The position numbers and the translations under genes are program-made. This document shows positions 44,878 to 53,116 of a stretch of 64,000 nucleotides of DNA, in pieces. The notes beneath the pieces were generated by a model. The model saw only the letters and a program-made list of their open reading frames with translations. It had not been told where the DNA came from and ran no database searches. Source of the stretch: Nocardia sp. CDC159. GTDB lineage: Bacteria; Actinomycetota; Actinomycetes; Mycobacteriales; Mycobacteriaceae. Positions within the stretch are counted from its first letter, which is position 1, and each line of letters starts with the position of its first letter. Location: assembly GCF_023740735.1 (NCBI RefSeq), contig NZ_JAMRXH010000022.1:52237-116236 (forward strand). Direction: 5' to 3'.

Positions 44878-45054
44878 CAGCTGGATCAACTTTCGATGAC
44901 GGTGCGTGCCGGTACTCCTCGCTGGTCAACAGAGCCCGAGCCGCTGTGAACTGTAGCACGGTGGCCGAGGGGCCTCGAGCGTAGCTCATCGCATGCCGGC
45001 GGGCGTGACGCAGGCCATGCCGGACACCGAAATCGCCTGTATGGTTGGGAACTC

Positions 45055-47349
45055 GTGACGGACAGTGCAGTGTCGAGGACGGCACTCGCCCAGCCCGCGC
45101 GGGTTGTTCGGGAGGACGATCCCGCGACCGGCTCGCGGCGGCAGATTCAACGGTGGGGACTGATCACGGCGCTCGGGGTCGTCGTGGGCTATGGCGCGGT
45201 GCTACTCGGCAATGTCCGCCACTTCTTCACCGACGACACCGAATCCCAGTACACCGGATTATGGGTGGCGCTGGGCCGCGCGCTGCGCGACGGGCAGTTC
45301 CCGGTGATGTGGCCGGACCAGTGGATGACCGGCAACAACACCATGGACGATGCCGGCCTGTTCAATCCGCCGCAACTGCTGATCGATCTGATAGCGCCCT
45401 CGGTCGACAACGTGGCGCTCTACGCCACCGTGGTGAAGCTGATCTTCTCGATCATCGCCGCGCTCGGGGTGTATCGGGTGTGCCTGGTCTACGGCGGGCG
45501 CCCGGCGTGGTCGGCGGTGGCCGGGGTGGCGTTCCCGTTCAGCGGCTGGTTCCTGTTCTTCGACGAGGCCAGCTGGATGACCTCGCTGACGGGTACGGCG
45601 TGGATGCTGCACGCGTGGGCGGCGTCGGTGCGCTACTGCCGCGGCCGGGGTGGGCCGATCCCGGTATTCGTCTACCTCTATCTGACCATCTCGACCCAGT
45701 ACATCTTCCCGGCCGTGGAGGCCATGCTGATGCTGGCGGCCGTGGCGGTCGGGGAGATCCTGTTCCAGCGCGCGTGGCGGCCGGTGCTCCGGCTGACGAT
45801 CGCGGCCGCGTGCGCCGGCCTGGCCGGACTGCTGACCTTCCTGCCGAGCATGCTCTCGGCCAAGGTGACCTGGCGCGGCACCGCGCAGATCATCAACGAT
45901 CAGTTCCTCACGGTGCCCTGGTCGGAATCGCTGAACGCCAGCCTGCCCAGTACGCTGCCCGCGCTGACCTCCTGGTGGGGTTACGTGCAGCCGCTGCCGA
46001 TGACCTATATCGCCTGGTTCCTGATTCCGGGGCTGGCGTTCATCGACTGGCGACGGGCGCGCGATGCGTGGCGGGAGCTGAGCGCGGTCGCGCTGTTCGC
46101 GGCCATGATGCTGATGTGGACCGCCGGGCCGGGGTCGATCGGCCCGCTGCGCTGGCCCGCCCGGGTGCTGCCGATGCTGGCGATCGGGCTGCTGGTGCTG
46201 GTGTGCGTGCTGCTCGGGCGCTTCGGCACGGTGCGGGACTGGAAGCCGCGCGCGATCGCCGCCGCGGTGCTGATCCTGGCGCTGTGGGTGCGGTCGTTCT
46301 CCGCCGATCCACACGCCGCGATCTGGCATGTGGTGGCCGCGCTGGCCATCGCCGCCCTGGGCGCGGGCGTGGTCTGGCTGGCCCGCCATCGGGGCACGGC
46401 CGCGGCGTGCGCGCTGACCATCGTCGCGATGTTCCCCATCGCCTACTTCCAGGTCAGCTCGGTCCAGCCGACGCCGATGAGCTGGCAGCTGCCCGCGAAT
46501 CGCGCCGAGGCGCGGGCGGTGTTCCCGGACTTTCCCGGCAAGACTCTGCAGCTCGGCGAGCGCGGCCTGCTGCAGCCGGGCGACAAGAGTCTGCAGGGCG
46601 CCTATGGCTCACTGGTTTTCGGCAACTACGCCAAGAACCTGGAGCTGAACTACGTCAACGGCTACACCCCGACCGGCTACTTTTACTTCGGTGAGCTGCT
46701 GTGCATGCGGTGGGACGCGAGCGTCTGCCCGGATGCCTATCGCCGGGTGTTCACCCCGGAGCCGACGATCGGGCGGACGCTGGTCGACCTCATGAAGGTG
46801 GATCGGGTGGTGTTGCAGCGCGCGCTGTTCCCGGACGCGGGCAGGCAGGATCCGCCGGAGGGCTGGAAGTGGGTCGACTATCCCGGCCACGAGCGCTACA
46901 TCGCGGTGCTGGAGCGGGTGGACGGCCCGGTGTCGGGTGTGAACGGCCGGATCGCCGTGGCCAAGGACGTGACCGCGACCTCGCTGGCGGAATCCGACAC
47001 CGACAGCCGGGTGCGGGTGAGCTCGCCGAACGGCGGCCGCGTGGTGTTCGCGCGGATCGGCTGGCCCGGTTACCGCGCGACCCTGGACGGTAAGCCCGTC
47101 CCGTTCACCACCGTCGCGAAAACCTTTGTCGCCGTGGACATTCCCGCCGGTACCAACAACGCCGAGCTGGAGCTGACCTGGCGGCCGCCGGGCTGGAAGA
47201 TCGGCATCGCGACCATGCTGGCCGGGCTGGCCGGAATCGGCGTGTTGCAGTGGCTGTTCGTGCGCGCGCGCCGCCGCGACGAGCCCGCGCCGACCGACGA
47301 CCACAACACCGGGGAACCGGAACGCGAGCTGGCGGATATCGTTTCGTGA
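45055..47349 (+). CDS. Large polytopic membrane protein, YfhO/GT-C-like, copy 1
   Basis: A 764-residue protein with about 12 membrane segments in residues 35-470 and a soluble C-terminal region before a last helix near 725. The first loop has TDDTESQYTGLW, acidic like the catalytic loops of GT-C glycosyltransferases; LNYVNGYTPTGYFYFGELL resembles YfhO-type proteins. A C-terminal beta domain (VVFARIGWPGYRATLDGKPV) is also YfhO-like. Probably transfers a lipid-linked sugar outside the membrane; function inferred from neighbours. TATGGT lies nine bases before GTG 45055, suggesting a leaderless start. Paralogue of the next gene. Confidence 0.7.
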   Translation: MTDSAVSRTALAQPARVVREDDPATGSRRQIQRWGLITALGVVVGYGAVLLGNVRHFFTDDTESQYTGLWVALGRALRDGQFPVMWPDQWMTGNNTMDDAGLFNPPQLLIDLIAPSVDNVALYATVVKLIFSIIAALGVYRVCLVYGGRPAWSAVAGVAFPFSGWFLFFDEASWMTSLTGTAWMLHAWAASVRYCRGRGGPIPVFVYLYLTISTQYIFPAVEAMLMLAAVAVGEILFQRAWRPVLRLTIAAACAGLAGLLTFLPSMLSAKVTWRGTAQIINDQFLTVPWSESLNASLPSTLPALTSWWGYVQPLPMTYIAWFLIPGLAFIDWRRARDAWRELSAVALFAAMMLMWTAGPGSIGPLRWPARVLPMLAIGLLVLVCVLLGRFGTVRDWKPRAIAAAVLILALWVRSFSADPHAAIWHVVAALAIAALGAGVVWLARHRGTAAACALTIVAMFPIAYFQVSSVQPTPMSWQLPANRAEARAVFPDFPGKTLQLGERGLLQPGDKSLQGAYGSLVFGNYAKNLELNYVNGYTPTGYFYFGELLCMRWDASVCPDAYRRVFTPEPTIGRTLVDLMKVDRVVLQRALFPDAGRQDPPEGWKWVDYPGHERYIAVLERVDGPVSGVNGRIAVAKDVTATSLAESDTDSRVRVSSPNGGRVVFARIGWPGYRATLDGKPVPFTTVAKTFVAVDIPAGTNNAELELTWRPPGWKIGIATMLAGLAGIGVLQWLFVRARRRDEPAPTDDHNTGEPERELADIVS

Positions 47350-47395
47350 CGGCCCGCCCGCCCGCCGGGTGACCGCCCTGTAGGGTCTGGTTCTC

Positions 47396-49720
47396 GTGGT
47401 GGAAAGTGCTGCTGTGTCGACCGCGGGGGCGGACGAGCGCAAGACCGTCTACAGATGGGGCGCGATCACCGCGCTCGGCGTGGTCCTCGGCTATGCCGCG
47501 GTCCTGCTGGCCAACGCGCGCCACTTCTACACCGACGACACCGAATCCCAGTACGCCCCGCTGTGGGTGATGCTGGGCCGCCATCTGCGCGACGGCCACC
47601 TGCCGCTGCTGATTCCCGAGCAGTGGATGACCGGCAACTACACGATGGAAGAGGCGGGGCTGTTCAATCCGCCGCAGCTGCTGATCGATCTGCTCGCGCC
47701 CTCGGTGGACAACCTCGCGGTGTACGCGACGGTGGTGAAGCTGATCTTCTCGATCATCGCCGCGCTCGGGGTGTACCGGGTGTGCCTGGTCTACGGTGGC
47801 CGCGCCCCGTGGGCCGCGGTGGCGGGCATCGCCTTTCCGCTCACCGGCTGGTTCCTGTTCTTCGACGAGGCCAGCTGGATGACCTCGCTGACGGGTACGG
47901 CGTGGATGCTGCACGCGTGGGCGGCGTCGGTGCGGTACTGCCGCGGCGGGAGCGACGGACCCGAAGGCGGCAGCTTGCGTAACCACGGTGGGATCCGCGG
48001 ACGCCGCCATCAACACGGCCGGGGTGGGCCGATTCCGGTGTTCGTCTATCTGTATCTGGCGATCTCGGTCGAATACGTGTTCCCGGCCGTGGAATCGGCG
48101 CTGATGCTGATCGCGGTCGCGGTGGGGGAGTTGGTCTACCAGCGCAAATGGCAGCCGGTCGGCCGGCTGACGGCGGTGGCGGTATGCGCGGGGCTGGCGG
48201 GGCTGCTGACCTATCTGCCGAGCATGCTCTCGGCGAAGGTGAGCTGGCGCGGTACGGCGCAGATCAACAACGACCAGTTCCTCACCGTGCCGTGGTCGGA
48301 ATCGCTGAATGCCGGTCTGCCGTCCGCGCTGCCCGCGTTCAACTCCTGGTGGGGCTACATCCAGCCGATGCCGGTGACCTATATCGCCTGGTTCCTGATC
48401 CCGGCGCTGGCCTTCGTCGATTGGGGCCGGGCGCGCGCGGCGTGGCGGGAGCTGGCCGCGGTGGCGCTGTTCGCGATCATGTTCCTGATGTGGACCGCGG
48501 GCCCGGGCACGGTCGGCCCGCTGCGCTGGCCCGCCCGCGTGCTGCCCATGGTCGCGATCGGGCTGCTGGTGCTGGTGTGCGTGCTGCTGGGCCGGTTCGG
48601 CACCGGCGCGAACTGGCGCACCCGGGGCGTCGCGGCGCTGGTGCTGATCGGATTGCTCTGGGTGCGGACGTTTTCCGCCGATCCGCATCACGCGCTGTGG
48701 CATGTGCTGTCGGCGCTGGTGGTCGCCGCGCTCGGGGCGGGCGCGGTGTGGCTGGCCCGCAACCGGGGCGGGGCCGCCGCGGCCGCGCTGACGATCGCGG
48801 CCATGTTCCCCATCGCTTTCGTGCAGGTGTATGCCGCGCAGCCGACCCCGATGGGCTGGAATCTGCCGGTGAGCCGGTCGGCGGCGAAGGCGGCGTTCCC
48901 GGACTTCCCCGGGGTCACGCTGCAACTGGGCGATCGGGGCCTGGTACAGCCGGGGGAGCGAAGTCTGCAGGGCGCGTACGGTTCGCTGGTGTTCGGCAAC
49001 TACGCCAAGGATCTGGAGCTGAACTACGTCAACGGCTATACGCCCAACGGCCACTACTGGTTCGGCGAGATGCTGTGCATGCGTTGGGATTCCAGCGTCT
49101 GCCCGGACGCGTTCCGGCGCCTGTTCACCCCGGAGCCGACCACCGGCCGCACCCTGGCCGATCTGATGAAACTCGATCGAGTGGTGTTGCAGCGGGCGAT
49201 GTTCCCCGATGCCGGTGCGCATCCCGCCCCGGAGGGCTGGACATGGGTCGACCAGCCGGGGCACGAGCGCTACATCTGGGTGCTCGAGCGCGCGGGCGGG
49301 CCGGTGTCGACGGTCGGCGGCCGGGTGGCCGACGCGCACGATGTCACCGCCACTTCGATCGCCGAATCCGATACCTCCAGCACCGTGCGGGTGTCCTCGG
49401 CGACCGGCGGCCGGGTGGTGTTCGCGCGGCTGGGTTGGCCCGGTTACCGGGCGCATCTGAACGGTCGCGAGCTACCGGTCACCACGGTCGCGAAGTCCTT
49501 CGTGGCCGTGGACATCCCGGCCGGGACACAGAACGCCGAGCTGGAGGTGACGTGGCGACCGCCGGGCTGGACCATCGGCATCGCGACGGCCGTCGTCGGC
49601 CTGCTCGGACTGGGCGTGCTGCAGTGGGCACACCTGCGGTCGCGTCGGCCCGAGGACGACGACGACCCCGCCGCGACCGACGCGGCGGCGGATCGTGAAC
49701 CGGCGGAAGCGCTCTCGTGA
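47396..49720 (+). CDS. Large polytopic membrane protein, YfhO/GT-C-like, copy 2
   Basis: A 774-residue tandem paralogue of the preceding gene with the same TDDTESQY loop, NYVNGYTPNGHYWFGEM and VVFARLGWPGYRAHLNGREL. A 90-bp stretch (47845-47934) is identical to 45543-45632. It has an extra Gly/His/Arg-rich segment of about 24 residues (from 47947) in a loop where copy 1 has only RGRGG. TAGGGT sits nine bases before GTG, as in copy 1. The stop overlaps the gtrA GTG. Different acceptor or donor specificity between copies is likely but unproven. Confidence 0.7.
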   Translation: MVESAAVSTAGADERKTVYRWGAITALGVVLGYAAVLLANARHFYTDDTESQYAPLWVMLGRHLRDGHLPLLIPEQWMTGNYTMEEAGLFNPPQLLIDLLAPSVDNLAVYATVVKLIFSIIAALGVYRVCLVYGGRAPWAAVAGIAFPLTGWFLFFDEASWMTSLTGTAWMLHAWAASVRYCRGGSDGPEGGSLRNHGGIRGRRHQHGRGGPIPVFVYLYLAISVEYVFPAVESALMLIAVAVGELVYQRKWQPVGRLTAVAVCAGLAGLLTYLPSMLSAKVSWRGTAQINNDQFLTVPWSESLNAGLPSALPAFNSWWGYIQPMPVTYIAWFLIPALAFVDWGRARAAWRELAAVALFAIMFLMWTAGPGTVGPLRWPARVLPMVAIGLLVLVCVLLGRFGTGANWRTRGVAALVLIGLLWVRTFSADPHHALWHVLSALVVAALGAGAVWLARNRGGAAAAALTIAAMFPIAFVQVYAAQPTPMGWNLPVSRSAAKAAFPDFPGVTLQLGDRGLVQPGERSLQGAYGSLVFGNYAKDLELNYVNGYTPNGHYWFGEMLCMRWDSSVCPDAFRRLFTPEPTTGRTLADLMKLDRVVLQRAMFPDAGAHPAPEGWTWVDQPGHERYIWVLERAGGPVSTVGGRVADAHDVTATSIAESDTSSTVRVSSATGGRVVFARLGWPGYRAHLNGRELPVTTVAKSFVAVDIPAGTQNAELEVTWRPPGWTIGIATAVVGLLGLGVLQWAHLRSRRPEDDDDPAATDAAADREPAEALS

Positions 49721-50193
49721 GCGGCATGGACGACACCGCGGCCGGGGCGACATCGCTAGCCCGGCCCGGCCCACTGCTGCGGCTGCTGCGACGCCAGGAG
49801 ATCGCCTTCGCCGTCGTCGGTGTCGGCAATACCGCACTGGGCATGGTGCTGACGGTGCTGTGGCTGAAGGTGCTCGGCCCCGGCTGGCCGCCCGCGGCCG
49901 CGGTGGTGCTGGCCTACTGCGTGAGCATCGTGTTCGCTTTCCTCGCCCACCGCACCCTGGTGTTCCGGGTGCGTGGACATGTGTTGCGCGACTTCGTGCG
50001 GTTCGTGCTGGTGAATTCCGGTGGGCTGCTGCTGAACGCGGCGGGTGTGCAGCTGGCGGTCGGCGTGTGGCGGCTGCCGGAGACCCCGGCGACCGTGGTG
50101 GTGATGGGTCTGGTGGCGGTGGTCAGCTTCTTCGGCCACCGGCACTTCTCGTTCCGCCGGGCGCCGCGAACACCGGTGTCGGAGGACCGGTAG
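49717..50193 (+). CDS. gtrA: GtrA-family membrane protein
   Basis: A 158-residue protein with four hydrophobic helices; AFAVVGVGNTALG, CVSIVFAFLAHRTLVFR and VVSFFGHRHFSFRR are the GtrA hallmarks. GtrA proteins are thought to flip polyprenyl-phosphate sugars across the membrane. With the GtrB-like GT2 and the GT-C-like proteins nearby it completes the usual three-part glycosylation machinery. GTGA overlap with copy 2. Confidence 0.88.
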   Translation: MSGMDDTAAGATSLARPGPLLRLLRRQEIAFAVVGVGNTALGMVLTVLWLKVLGPGWPPAAAVVLAYCVSIVFAFLAHRTLVFRVRGHVLRDFVRFVLVNSGGLLLNAAGVQLAVGVWRLPETPATVVVMGLVAVVSFFGHRHFSFRRAPRTPVSEDR

Positions 50194-50203
50194 GTTATCG
50201 ATC

Positions 50204-50425
50204 ATGGCGGAGCAAACCTTGGATACCACGCTGTTGAGCCTGCTGGCCTGCCCACAGGACAAGGGCCCGCTGTCGCTGGTTCACGACGCGAACGGCGAGA
50301 GCCTGCTGTACAACCCGCGCCTGCGCCGGGCCTACCGCATCGACAACGGCATTCCCGTGCTGCTGATCGACGAGGCCCGCGACGTGAGCGACGCCGAACA
50401 CGAGGCGTTCACCGCGCAGGGCTGA
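50204..50425 (+). CDS. Trm112-family small protein
   Basis: A 73-residue protein: LLSLLACPQDKGPLSL, RLRRAYRIDNGIPVLLIDEA. This is the bacterial Trm112/YcaR fold; Trm112 proteins stabilise partner methyltransferases in other organisms, with no set role in actinobacteria. The zinc cysteines are mostly missing (one in ACPQ), as in many bacterial members. TAGGTT seven bases before the ATG suggests a leaderless transcript. Corresponds by position to Rv1684 of M. tuberculosis. Confidence 0.82.
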   Translation: MAEQTLDTTLLSLLACPQDKGPLSLVHDANGESLLYNPRLRRAYRIDNGIPVLLIDEARDVSDAEHEAFTAQG

Positions 50426-50428
50426 GTC

Positions 50429-51271
50429 CTACCGCCCCAGATCACCGGTGAGATAGCGCTGCAGCGTCGGCCCGACCAGCCGCGCGACCTCGTCGGGCGG
50501 CATCGAGGCCAGCGGCTCGATCCCGACGATCTTGCGGCCCACCAGCAGTCCGATCATCTGCGAGGCCGCCAGCACGACGCGCGTATCACCGCTGCCCGGC
50601 GGCGAATCCACCCGCCGCCGAACATCTTTGAGCACCACCTCGAGCAGGAACTGCCGCGCCAGCGCCCCGTCGCCGCCGAGCATGGTGCGAAAGGCCGCCA
50701 CCGCCTGTACCCCGATGGGCGAGTCCCACACCGCGACCACATGCCGCACGATGGTCTCCCCGAGCTCCTCGACGGGCGCGGCCGCGATCTTGGCGACGAT
50801 GATTCGCGGATCCAGCGGCAAGTGCAGCGCGGCCGCGAGCAGATCGGCCTTGGTCCCGAAATAGTGGTGCACCAGTGCCGGATCCACCCCCGCCGCCGCG
50901 GCGATCGAGCGAATGGACGCCTTGTCGAAACCGACCTCGGCGAACCGAGCACGAGCCGCGTCGAGAATCGCCTCGCGCGTCCCGGACCGGCCGGGTCGCC
51001 GCCCGCTGCGCGCGGGCGAAGTGGCCATGGGTTCGTGGTCGGATGGGGCGTGCTCGCGGGGAGGTTCTCGGTCGTGGCTATTCGGGGGTTCGTGATCTGG
51101 GGGTGTGATGTCGTTGTGCTGGGTGACTTGGTCGTGGTTGGTCGTGGGTTTGCGGACTGCGGGTGGGGCGTCGTCGCGATGCCCCCCGCGGTCCCGGTTG
51201 GTCCTGGATTTTCGTGCGGCAGGGGTGGTATTGCCGCGACGAACCCCCCGCCCTTTGCCGGTCGCGGTCAT
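50429..51271 (-). CDS. TetR-family regulator with possible disordered N-terminal extension
   Basis: The TetR core (about 190 residues) begins at SGTREAILDAARARFAEVGF with recognition helix KASIRSIAAAAGVDPALVHH, and has a TetR_C-like effector domain. If translation starts at ATG 51271, which overlaps the permease stop (ATGA), 81 extra residues rich in His, Asp, Pro, Arg and Thr precede it (DHEPPNSHDREPPREHAPSD). The alternative ATG 51028 gives 199 residues. The extension has low third-position GC, unlike the core. It probably represses the ABC genes through the operator at 52771-52806. Position matches Rv1685c. Confidence 0.75.
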   Translation of the reverse strand: MTATGKGRGVRRGNTTPAARKSRTNRDRGGHRDDAPPAVRKPTTNHDQVTQHNDITPPDHEPPNSHDREPPREHAPSDHEPMATSPARSGRRPGRSGTREAILDAARARFAEVGFDKASIRSIAAAAGVDPALVHHYFGTKADLLAAALHLPLDPRIIVAKIAAAPVEELGETIVRHVVAVWDSPIGVQAVAAFRTMLGGDGALARQFLLEVVLKDVRRRVDSPPGSGDTRVVLAASQMIGLLVGRKIVGIEPLASMPPDEVARLVGPTLQRYLTGDLGR

Positions 51272-52038
51272 GCCGTGCGCCTGCGTAGCGTGGCCGCGCC
51301 CAAACCCAGTGCGACGGTGGCGAATCCGGCCACGACCACCAGATCCCACCACATGCGCCCGGTCGCACCGGTGTGGCGCGAGACCTGCTGCAGCGCGTCG
51401 ACGGCGTAACTGAGCGGCAGCACATCGCTGATGATCTCCAGCCAGCGCGGCAGTTGATCGCGGGGCACCAGCAGCCCGCACAGGAAGAACTGCGGTCCGA
51501 CGATCACCGGCATGAACTGGACCGCCTGAAATTCGGTGCGCGCGAACGCGCTCGCCAGCAGCCCCAGCGCCACCCCGAGCACGGCGTCGAGCACCGCGAT
51601 CAGCAACACCAGCCATACGCTGCCGCGCGCGGTGAGCCCCAGCAGGCCGAACGACACCGCACACGCCAACCCCGCCTGCGCCGCGGCGGCCACCGAGAAC
51701 GCGGTGCCGTAACCCGCCAGCAGATCCGGTTTGGACAACGGCGTGGTCATCAGCCGCTCCAGCGTGCCGGAGGTCCGCTCACGCTGCATGGCGATGGCGG
51801 TGATCAGGAACATCACGATGAAAGGCAGGATGCCCAGCATGCTGATGCCGACCCGGTCGAACAGCCGCGGCAGACCCGGCGCGGCCGGGGTGTCGTGATA
51901 GACGAAATACAGCAGGGTCATCAGCAGCGTGGGAATCAGCAGCAACATGGCCACGGTGCGGTGATCGGCGCGCAGCTGGCGCAGGATGCGCACGGTGGTG
52001 GCGGTATAGCAGCGCAGGGGAGCGGAAACCGTTGTCAT
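51268..52038 (-). CDS. ABC-2 type exporter permease
   Basis: A 256-residue membrane protein with six hydrophobic segments. MFLITAIAMQRERTSGTLER followed by LMTTPLSKPDLLAGY is the classic ABC-2 permease loop; QAVQFMPVIVGPQFFLCGLL and WLEIISDVLPLSY follow. It exports a drug or lipid with the adjacent ATPase. Overlaps the ATPase stop by 4 bases at its start and the TetR ATG by 4 at its end. Position matches Rv1686c. Confidence 0.88.
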   Translation of the reverse strand: MTTVSAPLRCYTATTVRILRQLRADHRTVAMLLLIPTLLMTLLYFVYHDTPAAPGLPRLFDRVGISMLGILPFIVMFLITAIAMQRERTSGTLERLMTTPLSKPDLLAGYGTAFSVAAAAQAGLACAVSFGLLGLTARGSVWLVLLIAVLDAVLGVALGLLASAFARTEFQAVQFMPVIVGPQFFLCGLLVPRDQLPRWLEIISDVLPLSYAVDALQQVSRHTGATGRMWWDLVVVAGFATVALGLGAATLRRRTA

Positions 52039-52760
52039 TGCGGCTGTTCCATTCTGATCAGGGCGAGAAAGGCGTTCTCCAAACTGGTTTGGCCGGTTCG
52101 ATCGCGTAGTTCGTCTGGGCTGAGCTGGGCGAGCAGCCGACCCTCGCGCATCAGCAGCAGCCGGTCGCAGTGTTCGGCCTCGTCCATCACATGGCTCGAG
52201 ACCAGCAGGGTGCGGCCCTGCTCGGCGAGGGCGTGGAACTGCTTCCACAGTTCCACGCGCAGCACCGGGTCCAGGCCCACGGTGGGCTCGTCGAGCACCA
52301 GCACCTCCGGGTCGGCGACCAGTGCACAGGCCAGTGACGCGCGGGTGCGCTGGCCGCCGGAGAGTTGATTGCCGCGCTGCCCGGCATGCTCGCCCAGCCC
52401 CACGGCCTCGATCGCCGCGTTCACCTCGGCGCGCGAACGTCCGTACAGCGCGGCGAAATACGAGACGTTGTCGGTGACCGAGAGATCGTCGTAGATACTC
52501 GGCGCCTGGGTGACGTACCCGACGCGGGCCCGCAGCCCCGGGCTGCCCGCCTCCTCGCCCAGCACCCGCACGCTGCCCGCCGCTACCAGCTGGGTGCCGA
52601 CGATGCTGCGCATGAGCGTGGTCTTACCGCAGCCCGACGGTCCCAGCAGACCGGTAATGCTGCCGCGCGGCACCGTCAGCGAAATATCGTGCAGTACTTC
52701 GCGAGCACCGCGCCGCACCCGCAGGTGCGCGATCTCGATCGCGGAATCGGGCGCCGCCAT
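52035..52760 (-). CDS. ABC exporter ATP-binding protein
   Basis: A 241-residue ATPase: Walker A GPSGCGKTT, Q-loop VTQAPSIYDDLSV, signature LSGGQRTRASLA, Walker B VLVLDEPTVGLDP, switch His in SSHVMDEAEH. It powers the adjacent ABC-2 permease. ATG 52760 is preferred because AGAGG lies five bases upstream; a GTG at 52766 would abut that ribosome site. First gene of the ATPase-permease-tetR operon; position matches Rv1687c. Confidence 0.9.
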   Translation of the reverse strand: MAAPDSAIEIAHLRVRRGAREVLHDISLTVPRGSITGLLGPSGCGKTTLMRSIVGTQLVAAGSVRVLGEEAGSPGLRARVGYVTQAPSIYDDLSVTDNVSYFAALYGRSRAEVNAAIEAVGLGEHAGQRGNQLSGGQRTRASLACALVADPEVLVLDEPTVGLDPVLRVELWKQFHALAEQGRTLLVSSHVMDEAEHCDRLLLMREGRLLAQLSPDELRDRTGQTSLENAFLALIRMEQPQ

Positions 52761-52770
52761 GGTCACCTCT

Positions 52771-52806
52771 ATTCATCGAGTGTTGAATTCACTACGTGAT
52801 GAATTC
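52771..52806. promoter_or_regulatory. Three-half-site TetR operator upstream of the ABC exporter operon
   Basis: ATTCA (52771-52775), TGAATTCA (52784-52791) and TGAATTC (52800-52806) are separated by 8-base spacers. They form two overlapping inverted repeats of the type ATTCA-N8-TGAAT, sharing the central palindrome. The element ends 11 bases from the ATPase start, where a bound TetR dimer pair would block transcription. The operon's own last gene encodes a TetR, so autorepression is likely. Confidence 0.65.
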
Positions 52807-53057
52807 TGCGCCCGATCGCCGGCCCGTGCAAGACCCGCAGTAGCCCGCGCGGTATTCCGGCGGCCTCGCCCGGCACCACGACCCACGAAACCGCCCGTCC
52901 TTCCCTGGTCCTTGTCGGAGGAGGTGACCATCGCGGTCTCGGTGTGCCACGGGCGAACGCAGCGAACCGACCCTGGAGACAGCAGGGGACAACCAGCGGA
53001 CCGGTCGGGCTGTTCCGGCGCGCGAACCAGTCTGTGATGCAGGTCACTTCATTCGCT
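52807..53057. other. Intergenic stretch between the ABC exporter and oxidoreductase
   Basis: No supported gene and no repeat seen. It separates the TetR operator from the ECF41-type promoter element at 53058-53084. Confidence 0.4.
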
Positions 53058-53084
53058 GTCACGTTTGCTCGCCCGGATTTGTCC
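53058..53084 (+). promoter_or_regulatory. ECF41-type sigma factor promoter
   Basis: TGTCACG (53058-53064) and TGTC (53081-53084) are 16 bases apart. ECF41 sigma factors are reported to use TGTCACA at -35 and CGTC at -10; each element differs from this by one base. It lies 32 bases before the oxidoreductase ATG, and an ECF41-type sigma gene is cotranscribed downstream, so autoregulation is expected. Confidence 0.6.
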
Positions 53085-53116
53085 CATGGCCGATCCACAA
53101 TCCACGGGAGGACACC

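Noticed and set aside
47105..49456. A 783-codon open frame on the minus strand
   Set aside because: It is antisense to the two paralogous membrane-protein genes; the same Arg/Gln/His repeats appear opposite both copies, so it only mirrors them.
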